Positions 8,203-15,444 of a stretch of 28,369 bases of DNA are shown here, in pieces. The stretch's first letter is position 1; each line of letters begins with the position of its first letter. Both the position numbers and the translations under genes were made by a program. Under the pieces are notes generated by a model. The model worked only from the letters and a program-made list of their open reading frames with translations. It ran no database searches and was not told where the DNA came from. This stretch comes from Clostridia bacterium (GTDB lineage Bacteria > Bacillota_A > Clostridia > Oscillospirales > CAG-272), in assembly GCA_017407725.1 (NCBI GenBank), contig JAFQWB010000082.1, positions 1 through 28,369 on the forward strand. Reading direction: 5' to 3'.

Positions 8203-9543
8203 TTAGTGTTTTACGTAAAGACCGCCGGGAAGCGCGGATACGTACTTTTTGATTTCAAGTGTGGTGAGTGTTATAAGAACGGTACTTATGGGAAGTCCCG
8301 TACGTGCTATCTCATCGCATGTAACACCCTTTCCCTCGGGCATTGCAGAGAGCACGGCATTTTCGTTTTCACTCAGCGGAGAGCTGTTTTGCGAAGGAGC
8401 CTTAGTGACACTCGGTTTATCTTCAACCCCGACCTTTTCCGATTTTTCCTTTTTCGGCTTGGACGGAGCCTTTTTTTCTGTTTTTTTCTTTTCTTTTTTC
8501 TTGTAGGGCTCAACAGATTCGGCAGTCTGAAGATTTTTGATATCCTCATTATCCGGGGAAGGGGACGCAAGCTTGAGCGAGCCTCTCGGTCTTTGAAGAA
8601 GCACCGAGGGTGCCGATCTTCCGGGGATAAGGTCTGTCCTTACACTGTTCGGGTAGATATATTCATATTCGCTGAGTATATCCAGAGCAGACGTTACCAT
8701 TCTCGCTCCGTTCATAATGAGCGAGTTTGTGCCCTTACTGTTGATCTCTCCCACGTTTCCGGGAAGAGCAAATATATCGCGGCCCTGAGAGATTGCGTAT
8801 TTTGCCGTAATCATTGCGCCGCTCTTTTCGTCCGCTTCAACGACGAGCGTGCCTGAGCAAAGACCGCTTATGATTCTGTTTCGCTTAGGGAAGTTGAATC
8901 CCTTAGGCTCTGTGCCGGGAGCAAATTCGGTGATAACAGTTCCTTTGAATGCGATTTCATTCATAAGAGCCTCGTTCTCACTCGGGTAAACAACGTCGAT
9001 TCCGCATCCGAGAACGGCAACGGTAAATCCGCCCGCATCAAGAGCTCCTCTGTGGCAGACAGAATCTATTCCTCTTGCAAGACCGGATACGACTATGGCG
9101 CCTCCCCTTGCAAGATCGCGTGAAATAAGATATGCATTTCTTCTTCCGTATTCGGTAAGCCTTCTTGTTCCAACCGTAGCAATGCATGCATTGTTGTCAA
9201 AGTCGGGGAAGCGTCCTCTGAAATAAAGAAGGACGGGCTTCATTGGTATTCTTTTTAAGCAGGCAGGGTAAAGCTTTGAATCAAGCGTAACTATGCCTAT
9301 ATTTTGTCTTTCGCAAAAGTCAATTATTCGCTCAGCTTCGGAAAGTTCCTTGTCGCACAGAGAATCGATAAGCTCGTCATAGCTGTCCTTTTCGCCCTCG
9401 ACAAGCTTTTCGGTATACTGATCTCTGTCGGCAAAATATATAGCATCGTAATCGTTATCGAAGGCAGAGAGAACTGCATCGACCGCTTTTGTAGCGGGCG
9501 GCAGCTTAAGACTCAGCCATACCGCGTGTTTCAGCTCCGACAT
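8203..9543 (-). CDS. dprA: DNA-processing protein DprA with lysine-rich linker and C-terminal winged helix
   Basis: 446 aa. The Rossmann-like DprA core runs from about 85 to 295, with VGTRRLTEYG, VSGLARGIDSVCHRG, AVLGCGIDVVYP and FNFPKRNRIISGL. It is followed by a low-complexity linker (about 325-385) with KKKEKKKTEKK, then a DprA winged helix (about 386-446, SENENAVLSAMPEG to GGLYVKH). DprA loads RecA onto incoming single-stranded DNA in transformation and is kept widely even where competence is unproven. The linker is unusually long and basic. Start ATG at 9543 with AGAGGA upstream. It lies 27 nt after the methyltransferase gene. Confidence 0.96.
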   Translation of the reverse strand: MSELKHAVWLSLKLPPATKAVDAVLSAFDNDYDAIYFADRDQYTEKLVEGEKDSYDELIDSLCDKELSEAERIIDFCERQNIGIVTLDSKLYPACLKRIPMKPVLLYFRGRFPDFDNNACIATVGTRRLTEYGRRNAYLISRDLARGGAIVVSGLARGIDSVCHRGALDAGGFTVAVLGCGIDVVYPSENEALMNEIAFKGTVITEFAPGTEPKGFNFPKRNRIISGLCSGTLVVEADEKSGAMITAKYAISQGRDIFALPGNVGEINSKGTNSLIMNGARMVTSALDILSEYEYIYPNSVRTDLIPGRSAPSVLLQRPRGSLKLASPSPDNEDIKNLQTAESVEPYKKKEKKKTEKKAPSKPKKEKSEKVGVEDKPSVTKAPSQNSSPLSENENAVLSAMPEGKGVTCDEIARTGLPISTVLITLTTLEIKKYVSALPGGLYVKH

Positions 9544-9570
9544 TTGAACATCCTCTTTGTTTGTTTTGGT

Positions 9571-10386
9571 TTATTTTTTGTTTATTGCCTCTGTCATCTT
9601 CCAGAGAAGTATTGACGATGCAGAAGCAACGTTGAGCGATTCAGCTCCTTCGATCATGGGAATGTACACCTTTGAGGAGCATACCGAAAGAAGGTCGTTC
9701 GGAAGACCTGAGCCCTCGTTGCCCACAATGAAGCAGGTTCTTGAATTTACTGTTTTTGAAAGGAGTGATTCTGCGCTTTCATCAAGCGCTGCAGCAGATG
9801 TGTCGTATCCCATGGTGCAGAGCGCATTTACCGCATCGATGATATCGGGCACCTTTATAGTGTTCATTTCAAAAAGCGAGCCCATCGACGCTCTTACGGT
9901 TTTGGGGTTGTATATATCTGCACAGTCGCTTGAGAGTACGAGAGAGTCGATACCGAGGGCGTAAGCACATCTTATTATGGTGCCGAGGTTTCCCGGGTCT
10001 CTTACTCCTACAACGCAAAATAACGTTCCCTTCAATTCAATATTATATATTGTAGCAAATTTATGCAGATTGTCAAGATATTTTGATACACAAAATACGC
10101 CTTGAGGCGAATTTTCATTTGTTATTTTCTCATAAACGCTGTCGGAAACAATAATTTTACGAGTCTTTTTGTCGTGCGGAACAGAAGAGAGGAGCTCTTT
10201 GTTTTTTTCTGTTACCAGAACAGCGGTAAGAGGAAGGTTCTTTTGAAGTGCTTCTCTGAAAAGCTTTATCCCTTCAAACGTGAAAAGAGAAGACTCCTCG
10301 CGTCTTTTTTTGTCGGAAAGTCCTGCTATTTCTGTTATAAATTGGTTTGATCTTGATGTGATAAGCTCGTAATTATAGTCTTTCAT
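9571..10386 (-). CDS. SpoU/TrmH-family RNA 2'-O-methyltransferase
   Basis: 271 aa from the ATG at 10386. An N-terminal substrate-binding region (TFEGIKLFREAL) precedes the SPOUT knot with its three motifs: GNLGTIIRCAYALG (motif 1), FIVGNEGSGLP (motif 2) and IPMIEGAESLNVASASSILL (motif 3). Such enzymes 2'-O-methylate 23S rRNA or tRNA. RlmB- or YsgA-like is likely, but the target cannot be read from the sequence. GGAG stands 8 nt before this start. A longer frame to 10446 would run through the rplT terminator and is not used. No promoter is obvious between the terminator and the start, so expression may come from read-through. Confidence 0.93.
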   Translation of the reverse strand: MKDYNYELITSRSNQFITEIAGLSDKKRREESSLFTFEGIKLFREALQKNLPLTAVLVTEKNKELLSSVPHDKKTRKIIVSDSVYEKITNENSPQGVFCVSKYLDNLHKFATIYNIELKGTLFCVVGVRDPGNLGTIIRCAYALGIDSLVLSSDCADIYNPKTVRASMGSLFEMNTIKVPDIIDAVNALCTMGYDTSAAALDESAESLLSKTVNSRTCFIVGNEGSGLPNDLLSVCSSKVYIPMIEGAESLNVASASSILLWKMTEAINKK

Positions 10387-10414
10387 AATGTTCTCCAAAA
10401 GGCTTATAAAACTC

Positions 10415-10443
10415 AAAAAACCCGCAAATTTTGCGGGTTTTTT
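10415..10443 (-). terminator. Intrinsic terminator of the infC-rpmI-rplT operon
   Basis: Read on the minus strand, a GC-rich stem CCCGCAAA/TTTGCGGG is flanked by six A and six T, just after the rplT stop. The symmetry means it could also work on the plus strand, but no plus-strand gene ends here. Confidence 0.9.
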
Positions 10444-10452
10444 CAAAAAAGA

Positions 10453-10806
10453 TTAAAGCTGTGCCTTTGCTTTGTCGCAGAGAGCTGCGAAAGCATCCTT
10501 GTCGTATACAGCGATCTCAGCGAGCATCTTTCTGTTAAGATCGATACCTGCGAGCTTAAGACCGTGCATAAACTTGCTGTAATTTATACCGTTTACCTTG
10601 CACTGAGCGGAAATACGTGTGATCCAGAGTGCGCGGAAATCTCTCTTCTTGAGCTTACGTCCAACGTATGCGTAGTTGCCGCTCTTCATAACAGCTTGCT
10701 TAGCCATCTTGAAGTGCTTGCTCTTTGCTCCCCAGTAGCCCTTAGCAGCCTTGAGGACTTTATTTCTTCTCTTGCGCGTCATAAGTGCGCCCTTAATTCT
10801 TGCCAT
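10453..10806 (-). CDS. rplT: 50S ribosomal protein L20
   Basis: 117 aa, the normal L20 length, beginning [26 protein letters not shown] and containing [22 protein letters not shown]20 is needed for early 50S assembly. In many bacteria it also binds the leader of its own operon to lower expression, which fits the leader upstream of infC. A strong AGGAGG precedes the ATG at 10806. It is the last gene of the operon, 35 nt after rpmI and directly before a strong terminator. Confidence 0.99.
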   Translation of the reverse strand: MARIKGALMTRKRRNKVLKAAKGYWGAKSKHFKMAKQAVMKSGNYAYVGRKLKKRDFRALWITRISAQCKVNGINYSKFMHGLKLAGIDLNRKMLAEIAVYDKDAFAALCDKAKAQL

Positions 10807-10841
10807 TTAAGTTTCCTCCTAATTAATTACTATTCTGCTAC

Positions 10842-11039
10842 TCAGTCTTTCTGGATGAGTGTTCTTACTGCAGGACACATAGCCTCGCTGAGGTATGCAC
10901 CTGTACGAAGATGTCTCTTGCGCTTCTGAGTCTTGAGTCCGAGGTTATGTCTGTGGTTTGCGTGCGACATCTTAACTTTTCCGCTCTTTGTAACGCTGAA
11001 GCGTTTGCTGGATGCCTTATGTGTTTTCATTTTTCCCAT
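10842..11039 (-). CDS. rpmI: 50S ribosomal protein L35
   Basis: 65 aa, very basic, MGKMKTHKASSKRFSVTKSGKVK with HNLGLKTQKRKRHLR, full length for L35. The first ATG (11039) has AAAGGAG upstream with usual spacing; the second Met (MKTHK) is the homologous start in many species and cannot be excluded. It is the middle gene of infC-rpmI-rplT. Confidence 0.98.
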   Translation of the reverse strand: MGKMKTHKASSKRFSVTKSGKVKMSHANHRHNLGLKTQKRKRHLRTGAYLSEAMCPAVRTLIQKD

Positions 11040-11084
11040 GGTATAAACTCCTTTCGATTTATCGTGATATAAACGTTTTCTACC

Positions 11085-11654
11085 TTACTGCTGTCCCTTT
11101 GAAGCAGACTGCTTAACAGGGGAGAGCATAATTGACATGTTTCTTCCTTCGAGAACAGGAGGCTTGTCAGATGAGCCTACCTCTGCAACGTATGCAAGGA
11201 AACGCTCGAGAAGCTCGCGTCCAATGTCCTGATGTGCCATCTGACGTCCTTTGAAAACAACGATTACCTTTACCTTGTTACCCGAGGTAAGGAACTTCTT
11301 TGCGTTGTTAGCCTTGGTGTTGAAGTCATTTACGTCGATATGGCAGGAAAGCTGGATCTCTTTGATATCAACCTTCTGCTGCTTTTTCTTTGCTTCTTTC
11401 TTTTTCTTGTCTCGGTCAAAGCAGAACTTTCCGTAGTCGAGTATTCTGCATACGGGAGGATCGCTCTGGGGAGAAATGAGTACAAGGTCAAGTCCGTTTT
11501 CGTCTGCTATGTTAAGTGCAGTTTCAACTGTAACGATTCCTACCTGCTCACCTTCATCACTGATCACTCTGATCTTGCTCTGACGTGTGAATCCGTTTCT
11601 TAAGAGCTCGTCGTTTATAAGATGCTCTTTTTCCTTGCGGTTGTCGGTTCCGAT
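11085..11654 (-). CDS. infC: Translation initiation factor IF-3 with predicted ATC start codon
   Basis: 189 aa if started at ATC 11654. The N-domain reads LINDELLRNGF and IRVISDEGEQVGIV, a basic linker (DRDKKKKEAKKKQQK) follows, and the C-domain carries KEIQLSCHIDVNDF and KVIVVFKGRQMAH. IF-3 discriminates against non-AUG initiation on the 30S subunit. No ATG, GTG or TTG occurs in frame between an upstream TAA and the GTG at 11567, and that GTG encodes a residue inside the conserved IF-3 N-domain. A perfect GGAGG lies 9 nt before the ATC. A non-canonical start is the known basis of infC autoregulation in other bacteria. The ATA at 11603 (INDE) is the alternative. Confidence 0.93.
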   Translation of the reverse strand: MGTDNRKEKEHLINDELLRNGFTRQSKIRVISDEGEQVGIVTVETALNIADENGLDLVLISPQSDPPVCRILDYGKFCFDRDKKKKEAKKKQQKVDIKEIQLSCHIDVNDFNTKANNAKKFLTSGNKVKVIVVFKGRQMAHQDIGRELLERFLAYVAEVGSSDKPPVLEGRNMSIMLSPVKQSASKGQQ

Positions 11655-11817
11655 GGTTGAACACCTCCGTTATAAAATAAAAAATGTGTGGCAAAACACT
11701 CTGCACACACATAAACGCACACAAAAAGAATGCCCTAAAAGACATACCCTTCGTTGATGTTTATTAACCGGTTGAGCTTTGCATACCGGTGAGAACAGAG
11801 TGCTCTACTTCTTTTTC
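11655..11817 (-). promoter_or_regulatory. Attenuating leader of infC-rpmI-rplT, L20-leader type
   Basis: About 160 nt of untranslated leader between the promoter and infC. Seen: a hairpin of two ACCGGT copies (11785-11790 and 11767-11772), a 5' CACTCTG (11796-11802) complementary to CAGAGTG (11697-11703), and a terminator hairpin whose loop contains that CAGAGTG. The layout suggests competing folds controlling read-through into infC. Position before infC-rpmI-rplT matches the known L20 leader of Firmicutes. The assignment to that family is from context and partial pattern, not from a covariance search. Confidence 0.75.
11671..11712 (-). terminator. Attenuator terminator in the infC leader
   Basis: Minus strand: stem ATGTGTG (T bulge) GC pairs with GC CACACAT around a 10-nt loop, immediately followed by TTTTTTATTTTAT. 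It lies just upstream of the infC Shine-Dalgarno, inside the leader, so termination here would silence the whole operon. Confidence 0.75.
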
Positions 11818-11823
11818 CGAACT

Positions 11824-11852
11824 ATTATACCATCATAACACGCTCTTGTCAA
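11824..11852 (-). promoter_or_regulatory. Consensus sigma-A promoter for infC-rpmI-rplT
   Basis: Read on the minus strand it is TTGACA (11847-11852), a 17-bp spacer and TATAAT (11824-11829): a perfect match to consensus. It points to high basal initiation, with control left to the leader. Confidence 0.92.
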
Positions 11853-11886
11853 GGGCTTTTGAAAAAAATCTTGAAAAATTTTTCAC

Positions 11887-11915
11887 TTGATTTTACACGT
11901 TTTCTAGTGTATAAT
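11887..11915 (+). promoter_or_regulatory. Promoter of the stalk-domain/VanY unit
   Basis: TTGATT (11887-11892), 17-bp spacer, TATAAT (11910-11915), 38 nt before the TTG start. It is divergent from the infC promoter, the two -35 boxes being 34 bp apart. Confidence 0.85.
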
Positions 11916-11953
11916 ATAAGATAATCAAATTTTACGAAAGAGGAGGGGAGTTC

Positions 11954-12553
11954 TTGACAAGGAAAGTAAAGAAAAGGCGGATCAACACGAAAATGTTGCT
12001 TCTGTGGATATCGTCCGCACTTGCATTCTTTATTGCGGCGGTGATACTTTTTTCACTTGCAATAAAGCTTGTCCTCGGAGTGTCGTCATTTGAGGGCTTC
12101 GGACTCATAACCTATTCGGTAAGCGTAAAAAATGAGGATTATAAGGAAAACAGTAAATCGTCAAAGGAATATATTACCGACTCAAAAATAGTATCCGCAT
12201 CGACTGTCATAAGGGGAAGCGTGGCGTATTTTGATTTTACTGCCGTGGCGCTTGACTGCGATGCAAGGGTGAGCGGAGACGAGACGAGGATAAGATACAT
12301 ATTTGATAAAGGAGAAGCGACCTTCTTCTTTGACAGCACCCTTGCATATATAGGAGGAGAAGCGGTAATACTTGAAGCTCCGTGCTACTATGACGGTGAA
12401 AAGCTTTTTATTCCCGCAACTGCAGCAAGATATATGTATGGGCTTACGGTTACCTATAAAAACAGAAAGCTGAGCGTGAAATACGATCCTGCCGAGGTAA
12501 GACCCGCAAATCTCGGTGAGATCGATAAGCCGACAAAGGTTACAGACGACTGA
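11954..12553 (+). CDS. Membrane-anchored protein with copper-amine-oxidase-type stalk domain
   Basis: 199 aa. A basic N-terminus (RKVKKRR) is followed by one transmembrane helix at about 14-41, then an extracellular domain. Residues about 135-178 (GGEAVILEAPCYYDGEKLF, then IPATAARYMYGL and KLSVKY) resemble the Cu_amine_oxidN1 stalk repeat, a non-catalytic fold common in clostridial envelope proteins. The start is TTG at 11954, justified by AGGAGGGG 8-13 nt upstream and by no ATG before residue 14. The VanY gene begins 14 nt downstream, so the pair probably acts together at the cell wall. The stalk-domain call is moderate; no enzyme motif is visible. Confidence 0.75.
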   Translation: MTRKVKKRRINTKMLLLWISSALAFFIAAVILFSLAIKLVLGVSSFEGFGLITYSVSVKNEDYKENSKSSKEYITDSKIVSASTVIRGSVAYFDFTAVALDCDARVSGDETRIRYIFDKGEATFFFDSTLAYIGGEAVILEAPCYYDGEKLFIPATAARYMYGLTVTYKNRKLSVKYDPAEVRPANLGEIDKPTKVTDD

Positions 12554-12567
12554 AAGGGATAAATTTT

Positions 12568-13356
12568 ATGAACGTAAAGACATTCAGAAGATTAACGATG
12601 ATTCTTGTTACGGCAATACTGATAGGAGTTTCGGTAATTGTCGGACTTCTCATTTATAAGTCGTGCGATAAGGAAAAGAGAACCGAGTACGAATACAGCA
12701 GTGCAGATGTGCAAAAGTATGTAGATTATCTTTACTGTGATGACGACAGTACGTATCTGATGCTTGTAAACCTAGATAACAGTATAGGAACTTACGAGCC
12801 CTCAAACCTTCTCAAAACCGACCTGATAAAGGACTGTAAAATAGCGAATCAGACCTACTACGTAGAGGAGAGAACTCTTTATGCGCTGACGGCTATGCTT
12901 ATCGAAGCAAAGGCATGCGGATACGATAAAATACGTATAACAAGCGCATACCGCTCCTACACCAAGCAGAACTCGATCTTCAACAATTATATTGCCGAGG
13001 AAATGGAGAAGGATCCTACCCTTACAAGAGAAGCTGCCGAGGAAATAGTCAAAAAGTATTCAAATCCTCCCGGAAGATCTGAGCATCAGACCGGGCTTAC
13101 GGTTGATTTTTATGCCGAGGATGACGGAAGCACCGTACTCAATACCGGATTTGCATATACGGATGAAGGAAGATGGCTTGCCGCAAACTGCCATAAATTC
13201 GGATTTGTTCTGAGATACGGAGCAGATAAGACCGATATTACGGGAATAAGCTATGAGCCCTGGCATTTCAGATACGTTGGAATCGAGCACGCCGCTAAAA
13301 TGAAGGAGCTCAATATGTGTCTTGAGGAATATATCGAATACCTCGGAAAACAATAA
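12568..13356 (+). CDS. VanY-type D-alanyl-D-alanine carboxypeptidase (peptidase M15B)
   Basis: 262 aa with an N-terminal membrane anchor (about 8-30) and an extracellular zinc peptidase domain. Zinc and catalytic residues are visible: SEHQTGLTVDF gives His173 and Asp180, and EPWHFRYVG gives Glu230 and His233; SAYRSYTKQ at 126-134 is the usual substrate-binding motif. The family trims the terminal D-Ala from peptidoglycan stem peptides. It need not confer vancomycin resistance, as no vanH/A/X gene is present. The ATG at 12568 follows AAAGGG. Second gene of a two-gene unit ended by a terminator at 13420. Confidence 0.92.
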   Translation: MNVKTFRRLTMILVTAILIGVSVIVGLLIYKSCDKEKRTEYEYSSADVQKYVDYLYCDDDSTYLMLVNLDNSIGTYEPSNLLKTDLIKDCKIANQTYYVEERTLYALTAMLIEAKACGYDKIRITSAYRSYTKQNSIFNNYIAEEMEKDPTLTREAAEEIVKKYSNPPGRSEHQTGLTVDFYAEDDGSTVLNTGFAYTDEGRWLAANCHKFGFVLRYGADKTDITGISYEPWHFRYVGIEHAAKMKELNMCLEEYIEYLGKQ

Positions 13357-13419
13357 CGATATAAAATCATACGCTTACGTGCTTGTTAAAACAGGAAGGC
13401 ATCAATGTATTGAAGCAAG

Positions 13420-13455
13420 ATCCATCATAGAGGGCAATCTGTGATGGATTTTTCT
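13420..13455 (+). terminator. Intrinsic terminator after the VanY gene
   Basis: A 12-bp stem ATCCATCATAGA / TCTGTGATGGAT (one G-T wobble) with loop GGGCAA, followed by five T. It ends the stalk-domain/VanY unit 64 nt after its last stop. Confidence 0.82.
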
Positions 13456-13533
13456 GTATTGGTTTCATAAGCGTAATAAGCGCCGAAAAATGAAGAAATA
13501 TCAAAAAAACGCTGATTTCTAAAAAATCACCCT

Positions 13534-13574
13534 GCGTTACGTATTGCTTGTAACGCCGCGTAATGTAGTATAAT
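13534..13574 (+). promoter_or_regulatory. Promoter with 19-bp spacer and inverted-repeat operator before the MerR gene
   Basis: TTGCTT (13544-13549), a 19-bp spacer and TATAAT (13569-13574). A perfect 7-bp inverted repeat GCGTTAC-N9-GTAACGC (13534-13540 and 13550-13556) encloses the -35 box. A second, looser TTACG...CGTAA pair spans 13537-13563. Long 19-20-bp spacers are characteristic of MerR-controlled promoters, so autoregulation by the downstream MerR protein is the natural inference. Confidence 0.75.
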
Positions 13575-13598
13575 AGGTACAAGGGAGGTGAAAAAGCT

Positions 13599-14330
13599 AT
13601 GTCAAAATATACAACCGGAGAAATTGCAAGGCTTTGCGGTGTATCGGTAAGAACAGTTCAGTATTACGATGACAGACGAATTCTTATACCGAGCGAGCTT
13701 AGTGAGGGAGGACGCAGACTTTACAGCGAAGATGATCTGAGACGAATGCGCATTATATGTTTTCTGCGCGAGGCGGGACTTTCCATAAACAGCATCTCGG
13801 TTCTCTTTGCAGAGGATAATCCCGGAAATATAATTTCAGTTCTGCTAAAGGAACAGGAGAACGACCTGAGAAGGGAGCTTTCCGAATGCCAGACCAAGCT
13901 TGATCTGATTGAAGGCATCAAGCGTGAGCTTAAGGAGCTCGATACCTTCAGCGTTGAATCCATAGGAGATATAGCTTACGTTATGAAACAGAAAAGTAAA
14001 CTTAACAAAATGAGGCGTATTATGGTGCTTACGGGAATTCCCGTTTCCGCACTTCAGATTGCAGCAATCGTTTTGCTTATCACAAACGGAATCTGGTGGC
14101 TGCTGCCTGTGTGGGCGATAGTAGCTGTTCCGTGGGGAATTCTGATATCAAAATATTATTTCGGTCATACCGCTTATATCTGTCCCGAATGTCACGAGAT
14201 ATTCAGACCGAACTTAAGGGAAGCTTTTTGGGCATACCATACACCGAGAATGCGTCGCCTTACCTGTCCTGAATGCAGACACAAGGGTCTTTGCGTTGAG
14301 GTTTACTGTGAAAAGGAGAATAAGAAATAA
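13599..14330 (+). CDS. MerR-type regulator fused to two membrane helices and a zinc ribbon
   Basis: 243 aa. Residues 4-70 are a MerR winged-helix domain (YTTGEIARLCGVSVRTVQYYD, GGRRLYSEDDL). A coiled-coil dimerisation helix follows at about 85-140, then two hydrophobic segments at about 141-162 and 164-186. A C-terminal zinc ribbon has two CPEC knuckles (Cys195/198 and Cys223/226). Known MerR proteins are usually soluble with a ligand-binding tail; here the tail is a membrane anchor plus metal knuckle. The ATG at 13599 has GGGAGGTG upstream. The stop overlaps the next start as TAATG. It probably senses an envelope or metal signal and controls its own ABC transporter unit; that role is inference. 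Confidence 0.88.
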   Translation: MSKYTTGEIARLCGVSVRTVQYYDDRRILIPSELSEGGRRLYSEDDLRRMRIICFLREAGLSINSISVLFAEDNPGNIISVLLKEQENDLRRELSECQTKLDLIEGIKRELKELDTFSVESIGDIAYVMKQKSKLNKMRRIMVLTGIPVSALQIAAIVLLITNGIWWLLPVWAIVAVPWGILISKYYFGHTAYICPECHEIFRPNLREAFWAYHTPRMRRLTCPECRHKGLCVEVYCEKENKK

Positions 14331-14545
14331 TGGACGATATTAACAAGATAATAGAGCTTCTTCCTCTTTTGATACCGCTTATAATAGCCGAGCTTGCAGT
14401 TCTTGGATATACTCTGTACCATATCTTCACGCACTCTTCTTATAAAAGAGGAAACAGAGTGCTGTGGACTGTAATTTCGATAGTATTTATGAATACATTT
14501 ATAGGTCCGATACTCTATTTTGTTCTCGGTAAGGAGGATTCTTGA
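14330..14545 (+). CDS. PLDc_N-type small membrane protein
   Basis: 71 aa with two transmembrane helices (about 10-33 and 44-66), ending VFMNTFIGPILYFVLGKED. This matches the short PLDc_N domain often found alone in ABC-2 transporter operons of Firmicutes. There is no HKD phospholipase motif, so it is not an enzyme. It is coupled on both sides: TAATG with the MerR gene and TGATG with the ATPase gene, which points to a transporter-accessory or sensor-partner role. Confidence 0.82.
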   Translation: MDDINKIIELLPLLIPLIIAELAVLGYTLYHIFTHSSYKRGNRVLWTVISIVFMNTFIGPILYFVLGKEDS

Positions 14546-15444
14546 TGAATATGCTCCGCATTACCGGTCTTGATAAGAAATTTGGTGATAAAAAGGTATT
14601 GAGCGGTCTTGATCTTGCTGTGCCCGAGCACAGTATCTACGGATTTATAGGACAAAACGGAGCAGGCAAGACAACCACAATGAAGATGGTTCTCGGACTT
14701 TTGAAAGCCGATTCGGGAGAGATCGAGGTTAACGGTGAAAAGGTTGTTTACGGTCAAACCGAAACAAACCGACATATCGGATATCTTCCCGATGTTCCCG
14801 AATTCTACACCTTTATGAATGCAAGGGAATATCTTTGCTTTTGTGGGGATATCAGCGGAATGAGCCGCGCAAAGACACAAGAACGGGCAAATGAACTTCT
14901 TGCGCTTGTTGGTCTTGAGGGTGAAACTCATCGAATCAAGGGCTACTCAAGAGGAATGAAGCAGCGCCTCGGAATAGCGCAGGCTCTGCTTAACACCCCA
15001 AAGCTTCTTATTTGTGATGAGCCAACATCGGCGCTCGATCCGATAGGAAGAAAGGAAATACTCGATATTCTTCTTACAATAAAGGATCAGACGACAGTTC
15101 TGTTTTCAACGCACGTTCTCTCAGACGTTGAGCGAATTTGCACCGACGTTGCTTTTCTTAAGGATGGCAGGGCTGAAATTCAGGGAAAGCTTTCCGATAT
15201 TAAAATAGGATACCGAAAAAAAGAATATGCCCTCGAGCCTGCATCGGATGCAGATGCCGAAAAGCTGCTTAAGGCTTTTGCTTTGATGACTCTTTCCGAT
15301 AGGAATAAGGTCGTTTTCAGCGAAAACGACTATCCTGTATCCGACGTTCTTCGCTATGTTGCGGACAATCGGATCTCGCTTCTTAAATTTGAGCTGATAG
15401 AGCCGAGTCTTGAAGAGATGTTTATGGAGGTGACAAAGAAATGA
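14545..15444 (+). CDS. ABC transporter ATP-binding protein (ABC-2 type)
   Basis: 299 aa from ATG 14545, which has AAGGAGGA 6 nt upstream; a TTG three bases earlier is less likely. Walker A GQNGAGKTTT, an ABC signature in the form YSRGMKQRL, Walker B LLICDEPTSALDP and the H-loop FSTHVLSDVE are all intact. The C-terminal about 80 residues are the regulatory tail common in ABC-2 exporters. It overlaps the permease gene as ATGA. The two together would form an exporter or resistance transporter of unknown substrate. Confidence 0.95.
   Translation: MNMLRITGLDKKFGDKKVLSGLDLAVPEHSIYGFIGQNGAGKTTTMKMVLGLLKADSGEIEVNGEKVVYGQTETNRHIGYLPDVPEFYTFMNAREYLCFCGDISGMSRAKTQERANELLALVGLEGETHRIKGYSRGMKQRLGIAQALLNTPKLLICDEPTSALDPIGRKEILDILLTIKDQTTVLFSTHVLSDVERICTDVAFLKDGRAEIQGKLSDIKIGYRKKEYALEPASDADAEKLLKAFALMTLSDRNKVVFSENDYPVSDVLRYVADNRISLLKFELIEPSLEEMFMEVTKK

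Noticed and set aside
11703..11722. CA/TG-rich stretch as a microsatellite repeat
   Set aside because: Too short and irregular; it is explained by the stem of the infC attenuator.
11723..11755. Second possible terminator in the infC leader (ATGTC/GGCAT stem before TTCTTTTT)
   Set aside because: The stem is only 5 bp with a G-T pair and is much weaker than the hairpin at 11671-11712; it may be part of the leader fold instead.
12568..13356. Vancomycin-resistance gene
   Set aside because: VanY-type peptidases are common in Clostridia without resistance, and no vanR/S/H/A/X genes are nearby.
13367..13582. 71-codon minus-strand frame in the gap before the MerR gene
   Set aside because: It crosses the VanY terminator, has no clear ribosome site and overlaps the MerR promoter; more likely chance.
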